A stretch of DNA of 64,000 bases from Clostridiaceae bacterium. Its GTDB lineage: Bacteria > Bacillota > Clostridia > Peptostreptococcales > Tindalliaceae. Below, one piece after another: positions 51,157 to 60,800 of the stretch. Under the pieces are notes generated by a model. The model made no database searches and had not been told where the DNA came from. It saw only the letters and a program-made list of their open reading frames with translations. The position numbers were made by a program, and so were the translations under genes. The stretch is taken from contig JAABSW010000002.1 in assembly GCA_011390155.1 (NCBI GenBank), positions 62,001 to 126,000 on the forward strand. Reading direction: 5' to 3'. Each line of letters opens with the position of its first letter. Position 1 is the first letter of the stretch.

Positions 51157-52551
51157 ATGGAAAACAAAAAAGCCCTGTGGAGTGGTCGTTTTGCCTCTTC
51201 TCCAGGAGAAAAAATGCAACAGTTCAGCCAGTCGCTGGACGTGGACTGGCAATTTTACCAGGAAGACATTGCCGGCAGCCGGGCCCATGGGGCCATGTTG
51301 TACAAGGTAGGTCTCTTAACTGCCGATGAGCAGGAAGCCATTGACAAGGCCCTTTATGAAATTGAAAAGGAAATTGAAAAAGGTGAGTTTATGCCGGACG
51401 TGGCTTTGGAAGACGTGCACATGAACATAGAAGCCCGTCTTATTGAAAAACTGGGTCCCCTTGGCGCCAAAATTCACACCGGCCGTTCCCGGAACGACCA
51501 GGTAGCCACGGATTACCGGTTGTTTATGAAAAAACGGTTAACGGACCTGTTGGCTGAAGAAAAGCACCTGCTGGAAGCCCTGCTTCACCGGGCAGAAATG
51601 GACATTGATGTACTGATCCCCGGGTTTACACACCTGCAGCATGCCCAGCCCATTTCCATGGGCCATTACTGGATGGCTTATTTTTGGAAGTTTTACCGGG
51701 ATGTGAACCGGATGCTTTTTGCCCTGGACACCACCGACCAGAACCCTCTGGGTGCAGGTGCTCTGGCAGGCACCACTTTGCCCATTGACCGGCACATCAC
51801 CACCCAGCTGCTGGGGTTCGCTTCCGTTACGGAAAACAGCCTGGACACGGTGTCTGACAGGGATTATCTGCTGGAGTTTCTTTTTGCTGCCTCCACCTTC
51901 ATGCTCCATGTCAGCCGGTTAAGCGAGGACCTGATTTTGTGGAACACTTCAGAGTTTGATTTCATTGAACTCCCAGACGCCTTCTGCACCGGCAGCAGCA
52001 TGATGCCCAACAAGAAAAACCCCGACGCCCTGGAGCTGATGCGGGGTAAAACCAGCGGTGTGCTGGCAGCCATGAATGATTTGATGACCAATTTGAAGGG
52101 GTTGCCCCTCACCTATAACCGGGACCTGCAGGAGGATAAACGGCCTGTGTTCCACGCCCTGAAAACCATGGGAGAAGTACTGGGCATTCTTCCTTCGTTG
52201 CTGGAGCAGATCCGCATCAAGGAGGATTCCATTGCCCCCCATCTGAAAAAAGGCTTTCTCTTGGCCACAGACGTGGCGGAGTACCTGGTGGAGAAAGGGG
52301 TGCCCTTCCGTGACACCCATCACATTGTGGGCCAGGCGGTCCAGGCCTGTCTGGCAAAGGGCACCGGCTTTGAAGGCCTGTCCCTGGAAGAATGGAAAAC
52401 TTTTCACCCTTCCATTGATGAAGATTTGTTCCCCCGGCTGACCATTGAAGCGGCCGTGGATGGCCGAAAAAGCTTTGGCGGTACGGCCCGGTCTGAGGTA
52501 AAACGTCAGATTGTGGCGGGCCGGTCTTCCATCAGCCGGATTACTTTTTGA
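51157..52551 (+). CDS. argH: Argininosuccinate lyase
   Basis: Cleaves argininosuccinate to arginine and fumarate. The 464-residue protein opens ALWSGRFASSPGEKM and has the fumarase-superfamily signature GSSMMPNKKNPDALEL near residues 279-294. The HTGRSRNDQVATDYRLF block near residue 109 and GFTHLQHAQPISMGHY near 155 carry further active-site residues. AAGGGGG lies 8 nt upstream of the ATG. It stands alone without argG, unusual since the two are often adjacent. Its 3' end overlaps the converging mutY gene by 46 bp. Confidence 0.95.
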   Translation: MENKKALWSGRFASSPGEKMQQFSQSLDVDWQFYQEDIAGSRAHGAMLYKVGLLTADEQEAIDKALYEIEKEIEKGEFMPDVALEDVHMNIEARLIEKLGPLGAKIHTGRSRNDQVATDYRLFMKKRLTDLLAEEKHLLEALLHRAEMDIDVLIPGFTHLQHAQPISMGHYWMAYFWKFYRDVNRMLFALDTTDQNPLGAGALAGTTLPIDRHITTQLLGFASVTENSLDTVSDRDYLLEFLFAASTFMLHVSRLSEDLILWNTSEFDFIELPDAFCTGSSMMPNKKNPDALELMRGKTSGVLAAMNDLMTNLKGLPLTYNRDLQEDKRPVFHALKTMGEVLGILPSLLEQIRIKEDSIAPHLKKGFLLATDVAEYLVEKGVPFRDTHHIVGQAVQACLAKGTGFEGLSLEEWKTFHPSIDEDLFPRLTIEAAVDGRKSFGGTARSEVKRQIVAGRSSISRITF

Positions 52552-53624
52552 TAGACTTCCGGAAAGGCCAGCTCTTTTAAATTTTCCACCGGCACCCACT
52601 GAAAACCTTCCGGCAAGTTCTCTTTATCAGTGGTGGAATGGAATACTTCCACGAACCACTTGCGGTGAGAGAACACATGGTTGTATTTACCGATGTACTC
52701 AAAGGGATCCATGTACTCCGCCCATTGCCTCGCGGCCTCTACACCCGATTCACCTGATTTTTCACGCTTCCCTTGATCTCTTTGGCTGTCATGGGAAGTG
52801 GCCAACTCCGCCATGGGAAATGCCCACAATCCACCCAATAAACCTTTGGGTGGATTCTTTTTCGCTGCCACCTTCCTTCGGGTGCTGTCCAGCACATAAA
52901 ACACCCAGTACCGGTGCCGGGTGGTGGTGTCTTTTTTGATACGAATGGGCAGTTGATCCACCTGAGAAGTGGCAAAAGCCTGGCAATGATCCTGCACAGG
53001 ACACGCCCCACATGCCGGGTTAGACGGCAAACATACCAAAGCCCCCAGTTCCATCATGGCTTCATTAAAATCCCCGGGGCGCTCCCGGGGGATGATCACC
53101 TGCAGTGCCTGCTGCACCTTTTTGATGGTGGCTGCTTCCATCACGTTTTCCCCCATGGCTGTTAACCGGGCGTACATCCTGAGCACATTGCCGTCCACGG
53201 AAGGCAAGGGCACCCCATAGGCCATGCTCAAAACAGCAGCAGCGGTGTAGGGTCCCACTCCAGGCAGTTTCTTCGCTGCTTTTTCTGTGTCGGGGAATTC
53301 ACCCTGGTGTTCTTCCACCATAAGCCGTGCTGCCTTCAGCAGGTTCCGGGCACGGGAATAATACCCTAGTCCTTCCCAAAGCTTCAACACATCATCTTCC
53401 TGGGCCTTGGCAAGGGAGGGAATGTCTGGGTATCGCTCCACAAAACGGATGAAATAGGGTGTGCCCGTTTCCACCCGGGTTTGCTGTAACATGATTTCCG
53501 ACAACCAACGGCGATAAGGTGTTGACTCTTCCCGCCAGGGCATACTGCGTCGGTTTGTATAAAACCAGCTGATGAGAGGCTCCACCCAGGGAGACGCACC
53601 GCTGCTCTTCAACTCTTTTTTCAT
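52506..53624 (-). CDS. mutY: A/G-specific adenine glycosylase
   Basis: Removes adenine mispaired with 8-oxoguanine or guanine. The 372-residue enzyme opens SWFYTNRRSMPWRE and has the ExxLQQT-type SEIMLQQTRVETG block, the helix-hairpin-helix LPGVGPYTAAAVLSMAYG with the catalytic Asp downstream in VPLPSVDGNVLR, and the [4Fe-4S] ligands CLPSNPACGACPVQDHC near residues 193-209. A C-terminal NUDIX-like domain (about residues 230-360) reads YWVFYVLDSTRR and GLWAFPMAEL. The ATG at 53624 has AGGTATT-type weak ribosome sequence. It converges on argH with a 46-bp overlap. Confidence 0.94.
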   Translation of the reverse strand: MKKELKSSGASPWVEPLISWFYTNRRSMPWREESTPYRRWLSEIMLQQTRVETGTPYFIRFVERYPDIPSLAKAQEDDVLKLWEGLGYYSRARNLLKAARLMVEEHQGEFPDTEKAAKKLPGVGPYTAAAVLSMAYGVPLPSVDGNVLRMYARLTAMGENVMEAATIKKVQQALQVIIPRERPGDFNEAMMELGALVCLPSNPACGACPVQDHCQAFATSQVDQLPIRIKKDTTTRHRYWVFYVLDSTRRKVAAKKNPPKGLLGGLWAFPMAELATSHDSQRDQGKREKSGESGVEAARQWAEYMDPFEYIGKYNHVFSHRKWFVEVFHSTTDKENLPEGFQWVPVENLKELAFPEVYQKVIRLMEDRPATI

Positions 53625-53722
53625 TAGAATACCTCCATCTTGCTATTCATTACATTCATATTGAAATAATAGTAATATTGCTTCCTGAAAGTGTTATCCT
53701 TTCCTTTGATTGCTTAATCCAT

Positions 53723-55135
53723 TTATTCAAAAACCTGTCTTTCCTCTTCAGGTTTAGCTTCTTCCAAAAATAGTTCTTCTTCCTCTTCTTCAGCCTCTTC
53801 CAGCTCTGTTTGACCCAGCAACCGACGACTGTCTTCCAGGGGCAATTCTTCCACTTCCCGCAACCTTCTTTCAATGGCCCGGGTACGAGTGCCTGCCGTA
53901 TCGATCACTTTGCCGGCTTCTTCCAGCTTCTTTCTTGTTTTGTCCAGTACCGCTCCAAATTTATGAAACTCAGTTTTTACGGCTCCCAACAACTGCCACA
54001 CTTCACTAGACCGTTTTTCAATGGCCAGGGTCCGAAAGCCCATCTGCATGCTGTTAAGAAAAGCAGAGATTGTGGTGGGCCCGGCAATCATCACTTTATA
54101 CTCTCTTTGAAGGGTTTCGAAAAGGTTCAGCCGCAGCACCTCTGCATAGAGTCCTTCGAAGGGCAGGAACAGTATGGCAAAATCCGTGGTATGGGGCGCT
54201 TCTATGTATTTATCCCGGATACTTTTTGCTTCCCCTTTAATACGGTTGGACAATTTCTTTTGGTACTCCTGAATCCCCTCCATATCACCGGCTTCGTAGG
54301 CGTCCAGCAGCTGCTGGTAATCTTCTGTGGGAAACTTGGCGTCCATGGGCAGCCAGACACAAGGGCCATCTGCTTCCCTGCCTGGCATTTTTACGGCAAA
54401 TTCCACTCGGTCGTTACTGTTGGGTTTCGTGGCAATGTTCTTTTCGTACTGGTCTGTGGTTAACAGCTGTTCCAACAGGTTTTCCAGCTGGTATTCACCC
54501 AGAATACCTCTGGTTTTCACATTAGACAGCACCTTCTTTAAGTCGCCAACGCCGGTGGCCAGGGTTTGCATTTCACCCAGGCCTTGGTGCACTTGCTCCA
54601 GGCGTTCACTCACCTGCTTAAAAGATTCACCCAGACGTGTTTCCAGGGTTTTGTGGAGTTTTTCATCCACCGTGGCCCGCATTTCCTCCAGTTTCTGCTG
54701 ATTATTTTCCTGCATCTGACGGACTTTTTCCTCCACTGATTCCCTCATTTTGTCTAATCGGTGATCGGTGGATTCTGTCAGGTTTTTCAGGGCACTATTC
54801 ACTTCTTCCCGGCTTTTTTTTGCTGTATCGTCGGAGGAAGTTCGTATTTTTTCCAGGTGTCTGCCGGTGGTCTCTTCAAACTGTCGCAGGCTGTCCATCA
54901 GTTCTTTTCTGGCGTCACGCTCATTGCGACTGAACAGATTCCGGGTTTGTTGTGCCTCTTCCTTCATTTGCTTCACCAGGGCAGTCACCTGATACTCCAT
55001 AGACTGGGTTTTTCCTGTCTGTTCTTTGAGCTGTTGTTCCAGTTTTTTGGTTTCACCAGACTTAACCAGTAATACCAGTATCAATACCAGCTGCAAAGCA
55101 CCAAGGGCCAGCAACAATAGGTTTTCCATTGTCAT
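53723..55135 (-). CDS. rmuC: DNA recombination protein RmuC
   Basis: A 470-residue RmuC-family protein, thought to limit DNA inversions between repeats through a nuclease-like fold. An N-terminal membrane anchor (LLALGALQLVLILVLLV, residues 6-22) is followed by a long coiled coil (about 30-190) rich in Glu, Gln and Lys. The RmuC domain then has KTRGILGEYQLENLLEQLL, PNSNDRVEFAVKMPG and DAKFPTEDYQQLLDAYE. The tail is very acidic. The ATG at 55135 follows GGGGGG and overlaps the stop of the DUF418 gene by 4 nt. It is 98 nt from mutY. Confidence 0.92.
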   Translation of the reverse strand: MTMENLLLLALGALQLVLILVLLVKSGETKKLEQQLKEQTGKTQSMEYQVTALVKQMKEEAQQTRNLFSRNERDARKELMDSLRQFEETTGRHLEKIRTSSDDTAKKSREEVNSALKNLTESTDHRLDKMRESVEEKVRQMQENNQQKLEEMRATVDEKLHKTLETRLGESFKQVSERLEQVHQGLGEMQTLATGVGDLKKVLSNVKTRGILGEYQLENLLEQLLTTDQYEKNIATKPNSNDRVEFAVKMPGREADGPCVWLPMDAKFPTEDYQQLLDAYEAGDMEGIQEYQKKLSNRIKGEAKSIRDKYIEAPHTTDFAILFLPFEGLYAEVLRLNLFETLQREYKVMIAGPTTISAFLNSMQMGFRTLAIEKRSSEVWQLLGAVKTEFHKFGAVLDKTRKKLEEAGKVIDTAGTRTRAIERRLREVEELPLEDSRRLLGQTELEEAEEEEEELFLEEAKPEEERQVFE

Positions 55136-56379
55136 GAAGAAGCCCCCCTTTCAGTGAGTTTCCTGTTTCCATAGGTACCTCTGCGCCAGAGGGCTTCCAT
55201 GGGGCCCTGGCGGAACCGCTGCAGCCAATAATGGCTGATGAACACTTGAATTGTATAAATCACAAGGGTGATGGCCACTCCCTGTGCCAGGGAGATCTGG
55301 TGCATCAATCCCAGGCCGTGGCCGTAGAAAATGGTGGTTAAGAACAGGGACTGGGTAAGGTAATGGGTCAACGCCATACGCCCCACGGGAACCAAAACAA
55401 ACAGCCGTTTTTGCCAGGCAGGTTTTTGCCACAATAGCAACAGGATGGACAAATAAAAGAGAGCCACCACCACCGTTGCCAACTCTTTGGTCAATTCTGC
55501 CAGAAAAAAGGCTTGTCGCTGACTCATCACAGCCATGAGACTCACGCCCCGGGTTGATCCAATCCACAGGTAAAGTGCTGTGAGCAACAAGCCTGTTAGA
55601 CCTGATACCACCCGGGTTACTTTTAGTTCATGAATATATTGGGGTACTTGTTGAAAGAATTTGATTTTTCCTGCATAAAAACCAGCCAAAAAAATACCCA
55701 CCAGCTTGGGAACCCATACCATAAAATTCATGAACACCAGTGGTATTTCCCGCTGGAAACGAAAAACCACCGTTTCCAAATAACTGCCTTCCCTGTATTG
55801 GGTCACAAAACGCTGCAGGCTTTGCTGGTACATTTCATAGGCCTGTGGTGTCATGAGGCTAGGATTCATGGTAGGTGCAGAGACCAGCCAGGATAGGAAC
55901 AGTATGGTGCTGGCCAGGATCACCAAAGACCATGCCCTGATTCGATTGGGTGGTTGACGGTAAAAGAGCATGAGCACAAACCCCCCGATGGCATATCCGG
56001 TCAGGATGTCCCCATACCAGAAAAAGACCATGTGCAGCAAACCAAATATGAGAAGAAAGAAAAGCCGGCGTTGGAAAATAGGCAAAGGGTCCAGGCCCTT
56101 TTCTGCCAATCGATGCGTGAACAAATAGAAACCCAGTCCGAATAGAAATGAAAACAGGGTATAAAACTTGCCTGTGGCAAAGATTTGAATGAGTAATGCC
56201 ACCACCTGATCTGTTCCTTCGTAATTGAAGGGATTGCCACTGAAGGTATGTAACGTGTCATTAAACATTTGGGTGTTGACCAGTAACACGCCGAAAAGGG
56301 CAAAGCCCCGAAGCATATCAATGCTGTCAATGCGATCCTTCCCTGATGAAGGGGTTAGTTGACTGATGGTCTGTTCCAT
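55132..56379 (-). CDS. DUF418-family membrane protein
   Basis: A 415-residue polytopic protein with about ten hydrophobic segments. The opening RIDSIDMLRGFALFGVLLVN is the family signature, and the C-terminal DUF418 domain carries GRMALTHYLTQSLFLTTIFYG near residue 335. Relatives (YeiB-like) are related to acyltransferase-3-type membrane proteins, but function is unknown. No strong ribosome site is present before ATG 56379 (AGACAGGTG only). It overlaps rmuC by 4 nt, so the two are co-translated; the functional link is unclear. A terminator for the next gene upstream lies between. Confidence 0.85.
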   Translation of the reverse strand: MEQTISQLTPSSGKDRIDSIDMLRGFALFGVLLVNTQMFNDTLHTFSGNPFNYEGTDQVVALLIQIFATGKFYTLFSFLFGLGFYLFTHRLAEKGLDPLPIFQRRLFFLLIFGLLHMVFFWYGDILTGYAIGGFVLMLFYRQPPNRIRAWSLVILASTILFLSWLVSAPTMNPSLMTPQAYEMYQQSLQRFVTQYREGSYLETVVFRFQREIPLVFMNFMVWVPKLVGIFLAGFYAGKIKFFQQVPQYIHELKVTRVVSGLTGLLLTALYLWIGSTRGVSLMAVMSQRQAFFLAELTKELATVVVALFYLSILLLLWQKPAWQKRLFVLVPVGRMALTHYLTQSLFLTTIFYGHGLGLMHQISLAQGVAITLVIYTIQVFISHYWLQRFRQGPMEALWRRGTYGNRKLTERGASS

Positions 56380-56456
56380 GGTTTCACCTGTCTTTCTATT
56401 ATGGGTGGCCGGTCATGGGATAATGCCCTGCTTCATTGTAACATACCTGATTGCAT

Positions 56457-56483
56457 GAAAAAAGACCGGTACATACCGGTCCC
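56457..56483 (-). terminator. Terminator of the 2-Cys peroxiredoxin gene
   Basis: Stem GACCGGT (56464-56470) / ACCGGTC (56475-56481) with a 4-nt loop; six T follow on the minus strand (56463-56458). Confidence 0.88.
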
Positions 56484-56521
56484 AGTTTGAATACAAATTG
56501 ACTGTCTGTTTTTAGAACGAC

Positions 56522-57061
56522 TTATAAGGTGTCGTCCCCTTCGCTCCAGTCAACAGGGCATAAGCCGCCTGATTTTAATGCCTGAAGTACCCGCAGGGTT
56601 TCGTCAACACTTCTGCCCACGTTCATGTCATGGACCACATTGTACCGTACTATGCCCTCAGGATCAATGATGAAGAGGCCCCGCAGTGCAATACCTTCTT
56701 CTTCCACTAAAACCCCATAGTCTCTTGCAACCTGTTGGGTCATGTCAGAGGCCAATGGAAATTTTAGTTTACCCAATCCACCATTGTCATGGGCTTGGTT
56801 AATCCATGCTTTGTGGGAATGTTCACTGTCAGTGCTGATCCCCAGCACTTCGGCATTGGCTTTTCTAAAATCTTCCATGCGTTTGTTGATGCCAGTTATT
56901 TCAGTCGGGCAAACAAAGGTGAAGTCCAGTGGATAGAAAAACATGACCAACCACTTGCCTTTGTAATCATCCAGTTTTACTTTTCCAAATTTCTCACCTT
57001 CCCCATCCACGTACTTCATTTCAAAGAAAGGTGCCGTTTTTCCAACTAATCGTTCTGCCAT
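56522..57061 (-). CDS. 2-Cys peroxiredoxin (AhpC/Prx1 type)
   Basis: A 179-residue typical 2-Cys peroxiredoxin. The peroxidatic Cys51 is in PLDFTFVCPTEITG and the resolving Cys168 in KSGGLCPVDW near the C-terminus. Both active cysteines are present, unlike the Sec-enzyme at 16250-16969. The ATG at 57061 follows CAGGAGG; an upstream ATG at 57079 lacks a site. It is monocistronic with a terminator, and a perfect Fur/PerR-type palindrome lies 88-104 bp upstream of the ATG. No ahpF or rubrerythrin gene adjoins. Confidence 0.95.
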   Translation of the reverse strand: MAERLVGKTAPFFEMKYVDGEGEKFGKVKLDDYKGKWLVMFFYPLDFTFVCPTEITGINKRMEDFRKANAEVLGISTDSEHSHKAWINQAHDNGGLGKLKFPLASDMTQQVARDYGVLVEEEGIALRGLFIIDPEGIVRYNVVHDMNVGRSVDETLRVLQALKSGGLCPVDWSEGDDTL

Positions 57062-57148
57062 GGATATTCCTCCTGTCATTGGTCACTTTCGACTCATTAC
57101 TCATACACATATATCTATATATCCATACACACGTCTTTTTAAACATTA

Positions 57149-57165
57149 ATGATAATAATTATCAT
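57149..57165. promoter_or_regulatory. Perfect Fur/PerR-type box upstream of the peroxiredoxin
   Basis: ATGATAATAATTATCAT, a 17-bp perfect palindrome that contains TGATAATNATTATCA (57150-57164), identical to the Bacillus Fur 7-1-7 consensus and close to the PerR one. It is between the peroxiredoxin and the divergent gene at 57369. Confidence 0.75.
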
Positions 57166-57368
57166 CAATCTCCCGGAATGCTCGTTCTTTAAAAACCCTT
57201 CGTAGGTAAGCTTTTAGGGGCTACCTCCATCTTATGGGTAGTACCTCGTTACATTGAATGTTATTTATTCTTTCATCCTATACTTTATGGGTGGTGTCAC
57301 TTCATGCTATTTTCCTTATAATATAAGAATAGTTTTTCTATATTCGCCAGCGATAGGAGGATTCTAAT

Positions 57369-57854
57369 ATGAACCAGACTATGGAAGAATCGGTACTGGG
57401 TGTCGTACCCCACATGAAACTGAAGACCGGATTGTTTTCATCAAAAGAATTTACCCTGGTTGTCACCAACCAGCGAGTGATTTTTGCAAGGTTATCCAAA
57501 GAGATGGTCAAAGAAACTCATCAGGAAGCTGTTGAAAAATCCAAAGCGGAAAACAAGGGATACTGGGAACGGTCCATGATGGGTTATGCCGCAGTCAACC
57601 AGATTTCCGCCGCTTACGAATCCATGCACCCTGAAGAGATCATTGGGGAACATCCAGATAATTTTTTTGTTCCAGGACAGTATATCAAAAAAGTTGTCTT
57701 CAAGCTGGGAGACAACCAGATGGGACAATCCAGTAACCGAGGCACTGACACCATGATCGTCACCACTCACAGTGAAAAACTCAAACTCACTACCCATGGC
57801 CTGAAAGTAAAGGATGTAAAAGATTTGTTCTACCGTGCCGCCATATACATATAA
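57369..57854 (+). CDS. Hypothetical protein, PH-like domain possible
   Basis: A 161-residue soluble protein I do not recognise by name. The pattern FTLVVTNQRVIFARLSKEMV near residues 27-46, then IIGEHPDNFFVPGQYIKKVVFKLGD and TMIVTTHSEKLKLTTHGLKV, alternates beta strands like bacterial PH-like domains, where TNQR-IF marks the first strands. No membrane segment or signal is present. A TATAAT at 57317-57322 and an AGGAGG site lead into the ATG. It is followed after 39 nt by the zinc-ribbon metallopeptidase gene, probably co-transcribed. Membrane or protein binding is a guess. Confidence 0.72.
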   Translation: MNQTMEESVLGVVPHMKLKTGLFSSKEFTLVVTNQRVIFARLSKEMVKETHQEAVEKSKAENKGYWERSMMGYAAVNQISAAYESMHPEEIIGEHPDNFFVPGQYIKKVVFKLGDNQMGQSSNRGTDTMIVTTHSEKLKLTTHGLKVKDVKDLFYRAAIYI

Positions 57855-57893
57855 CCTGCCCTACCCCATCTCCCTCGAGAAAGGATGAGGCCC

Positions 57894-60800
57894 ATGGCTT
57901 ATTGCCCTGCATGCCGGCGTGAACTGCCGGATGGATTAAAGTTTTGCACCTCCTGCGGAAACAAAATGGTTCCCATAACAACTAAAAACCTTTGTCCATC
58001 CTGCGAAAAAGAAAACCCCGCAGGGGTCAAATTTTGTGTTCACTGCGGAAAATCAATGAGTCACTCTCATCTTCCTCATGCCGAACATCCGAAAGCGGTT
58101 CTGGTACCAATGTCCCACGGGGATCTCTCAACCAATGAGTTGGAGACAGAGCCCTTCGCAGCCCCAGACCCTGCGCCGGAAAAACCTGTTCCTTCTGCCA
58201 GTTCATTTATCAACCCCGCACAAGGGCAGCCTTCTTCTGCATCCCCTGAACCTTCATCCAAAGGAAAAAGAATTGCCTTAATCGCTGGTGTGTTAGTCAT
58301 TGCCCTCATTGGTCTCGTGGTTGGCCAAAGCCTTTTTTCTGCTGACCGTTTAAAAGAGGAAGGATTGTCCGGATCCTCTGGGTTGAGCAAGGTCACCAGT
58401 GACACGGGAGACCTGAACCCGGCACCCATTCCGCTGTCAGGCTCAAAACCATTTCGCATTGAACATTCTGATGCACTGACGCTATGGGCTGATGAACACG
58501 CCTTGGACCAGGACCGTGATTTTCAGGTATCCACGCTGCAAGAAGATGAACTTTTTGAATTTGCCACAAAGGTAAATTCCGACGAATGGCTGGTGATCGA
58601 CGCCTACCATGTTGACGCCGGACTGGCCCCGGATGAATTATTTCCAGGTCATTACACCATTGAAATAGATCTGAAGGCCATGGGCATCCCAGAGAACCTG
58701 TACGACCAGGTATCCATCCTTCGTCACAGTGATGGTCAGCCCTATGAAGAAATGAACACGTGGCTGGAAGGGCATGTGCTAATGTGCCAAGCCAGGCAGA
58801 ACAGCATCCTGGCCGTCTTGTTGGGCCTGACAATTGGATTGCCGGTCGTTTATCACATTGAATACTCTAAGCGGGAAATGGGTGGCCCAGCCTGGCTGAT
58901 CGGCACCAATGCCTACGAAAATGTGAACTGGTTTAATTACAAAGGTCTAGACGGCTACACCATTTACTGGCCTGATATTATGATCTCCGCCAACCCTCAG
59001 GAAGTAGACCAGGTGCGTAAAGCCATTGAAGACTATGAGCCCTTGGAAAACCTGTTGCAAAAGCAAAGACAACTGACATCGGGAGGGGGTACTAACCCTA
59101 CCGAGTATGGTCATCAAGTGAGGAATTTCATTGATCAACGCTCAGATTTCCTCCACCAGTCTGCTTTGGACATTCACGAAGAAAAGGGGAAAGCTTTTGC
59201 CGAAGCCAGCAAAAAATTGAATGACCCACAGTGGCGGGAAGATAATTTATTCCCCCTGGAAGTCAAGGAATCCCTTAATGCTGTAAGGTATGCTGATGAA
59301 TACCTGTTCACCCATCGCCAATTGCTGAAACCTAAAAACCGCACAGAAATCTTCCTGCTGCCTGACTGGCCACACGGCGCTGAAAACTACGGTTTCGCCG
59401 TCACTCCCTGGGTTGGTCCCCGGTTTTACCAGCTTTTAGGACCCATTTACATGCACATAAATGTGAGTTCCAATGTTTTTCCACAGGTTTCCGGAAAAGC
59501 AACCGTGGACAGGAACAAAGTAGACAACTTCAGAATCACCATTCTTCATGAATTGTTTCACGTAGCCCAGGGCGAATACCTGCGCATTGGTTCCAGCTTT
59601 CATACCGCTTTTTTTGAATCAACGGCTGCGATGCTTGAATACGAAGCCAAGGATTATTACGTTAAAAATGGTTGGATCAAACCTGGCACTGTTCTGACTG
59701 GGAGAAATTTCAAAGAGCTGCTGCGCCTGACCAACGGCTTTCCCTCCTATTGGGAAGACCAGTTATCCTCCAGTGCCGACTGGGATACCTATACCAATCA
59801 TCATGCTTACACCCTGTCCCTGTTTTATGATTTTATGAGAGATCGGTATTATGCCTCCCAACCTGATCAGTTTCTCCGTGATTTACTGGGCCAATACCAC
59901 TATGACAGGGATTGGATGAAAGCCATGATCCACCGGACCAGTAATAGCGAAGAGGTTTTTAAAATGGACTTCAGGCTTTTTTATGCCCACGAAGGGCCTG
60001 TTATCGCCCAGCATGTGGTGCCAAATATCGATAACAGCCTGGATGAATACCGTAACATGTTATATGATTTAACCCCGACAGACACCTTGCAGACCATTGA
60101 TGACATCATTCGCCCTCTTTCTTCCGGGTTACGGATTTTCAAAGTAGGCTATGACACCAACCGCTATTCACCCAATGATGTCACCTTTGTGCTGATGAAA
60201 CACCGTCCCGGAGAACTAATGGAAAACGATATTTGGCTTCGAGTTAGTCTGACTAACAGCCAACAACGAGGCCATGATTTTACAACCATAACAGGAAAAT
60301 ACCACGCAATTCAAGGAATTGAACCCAGCCTTGTGGCTGTACAGGAAATTACTGCCCGCAAAGACGTCTCTGCTGATAGTCTGAAGTACACCAGTACCAT
60401 ATTAACCCCGCCCAGCAGCCCTCACCTGAAAATGGAAGAAAACAAGTTGGTGGTCAACTTGCTGCCCTACAGCCAGGCTGCGGTGGAAGGCATCGTCAAC
60501 AAATACCTTGTCACCATTCAGGACCCTTACGGCCATACCGTGGTGCTGGAAACCAGGGAACCCCTGTTGGAACTGGAGCTGGACGGCAGCGGCGATTTTA
60601 TTGACTGGGAGTCCTCTGAGATGAAAAACCTCATAGGTGACAGTGCCCGTAAATACCTGGAGAATAACCCTTCCCTCCGGGCACAGCTGGAAAGTGAATA
60701 TGACCATGAAACCATTGAATCCGCACTTAATTCTGTGGGTGACCTGAACATGGACATGGGCGTTATGGGCAGGGCTGCGGAGGTGCTGAACCAGGCAGCC

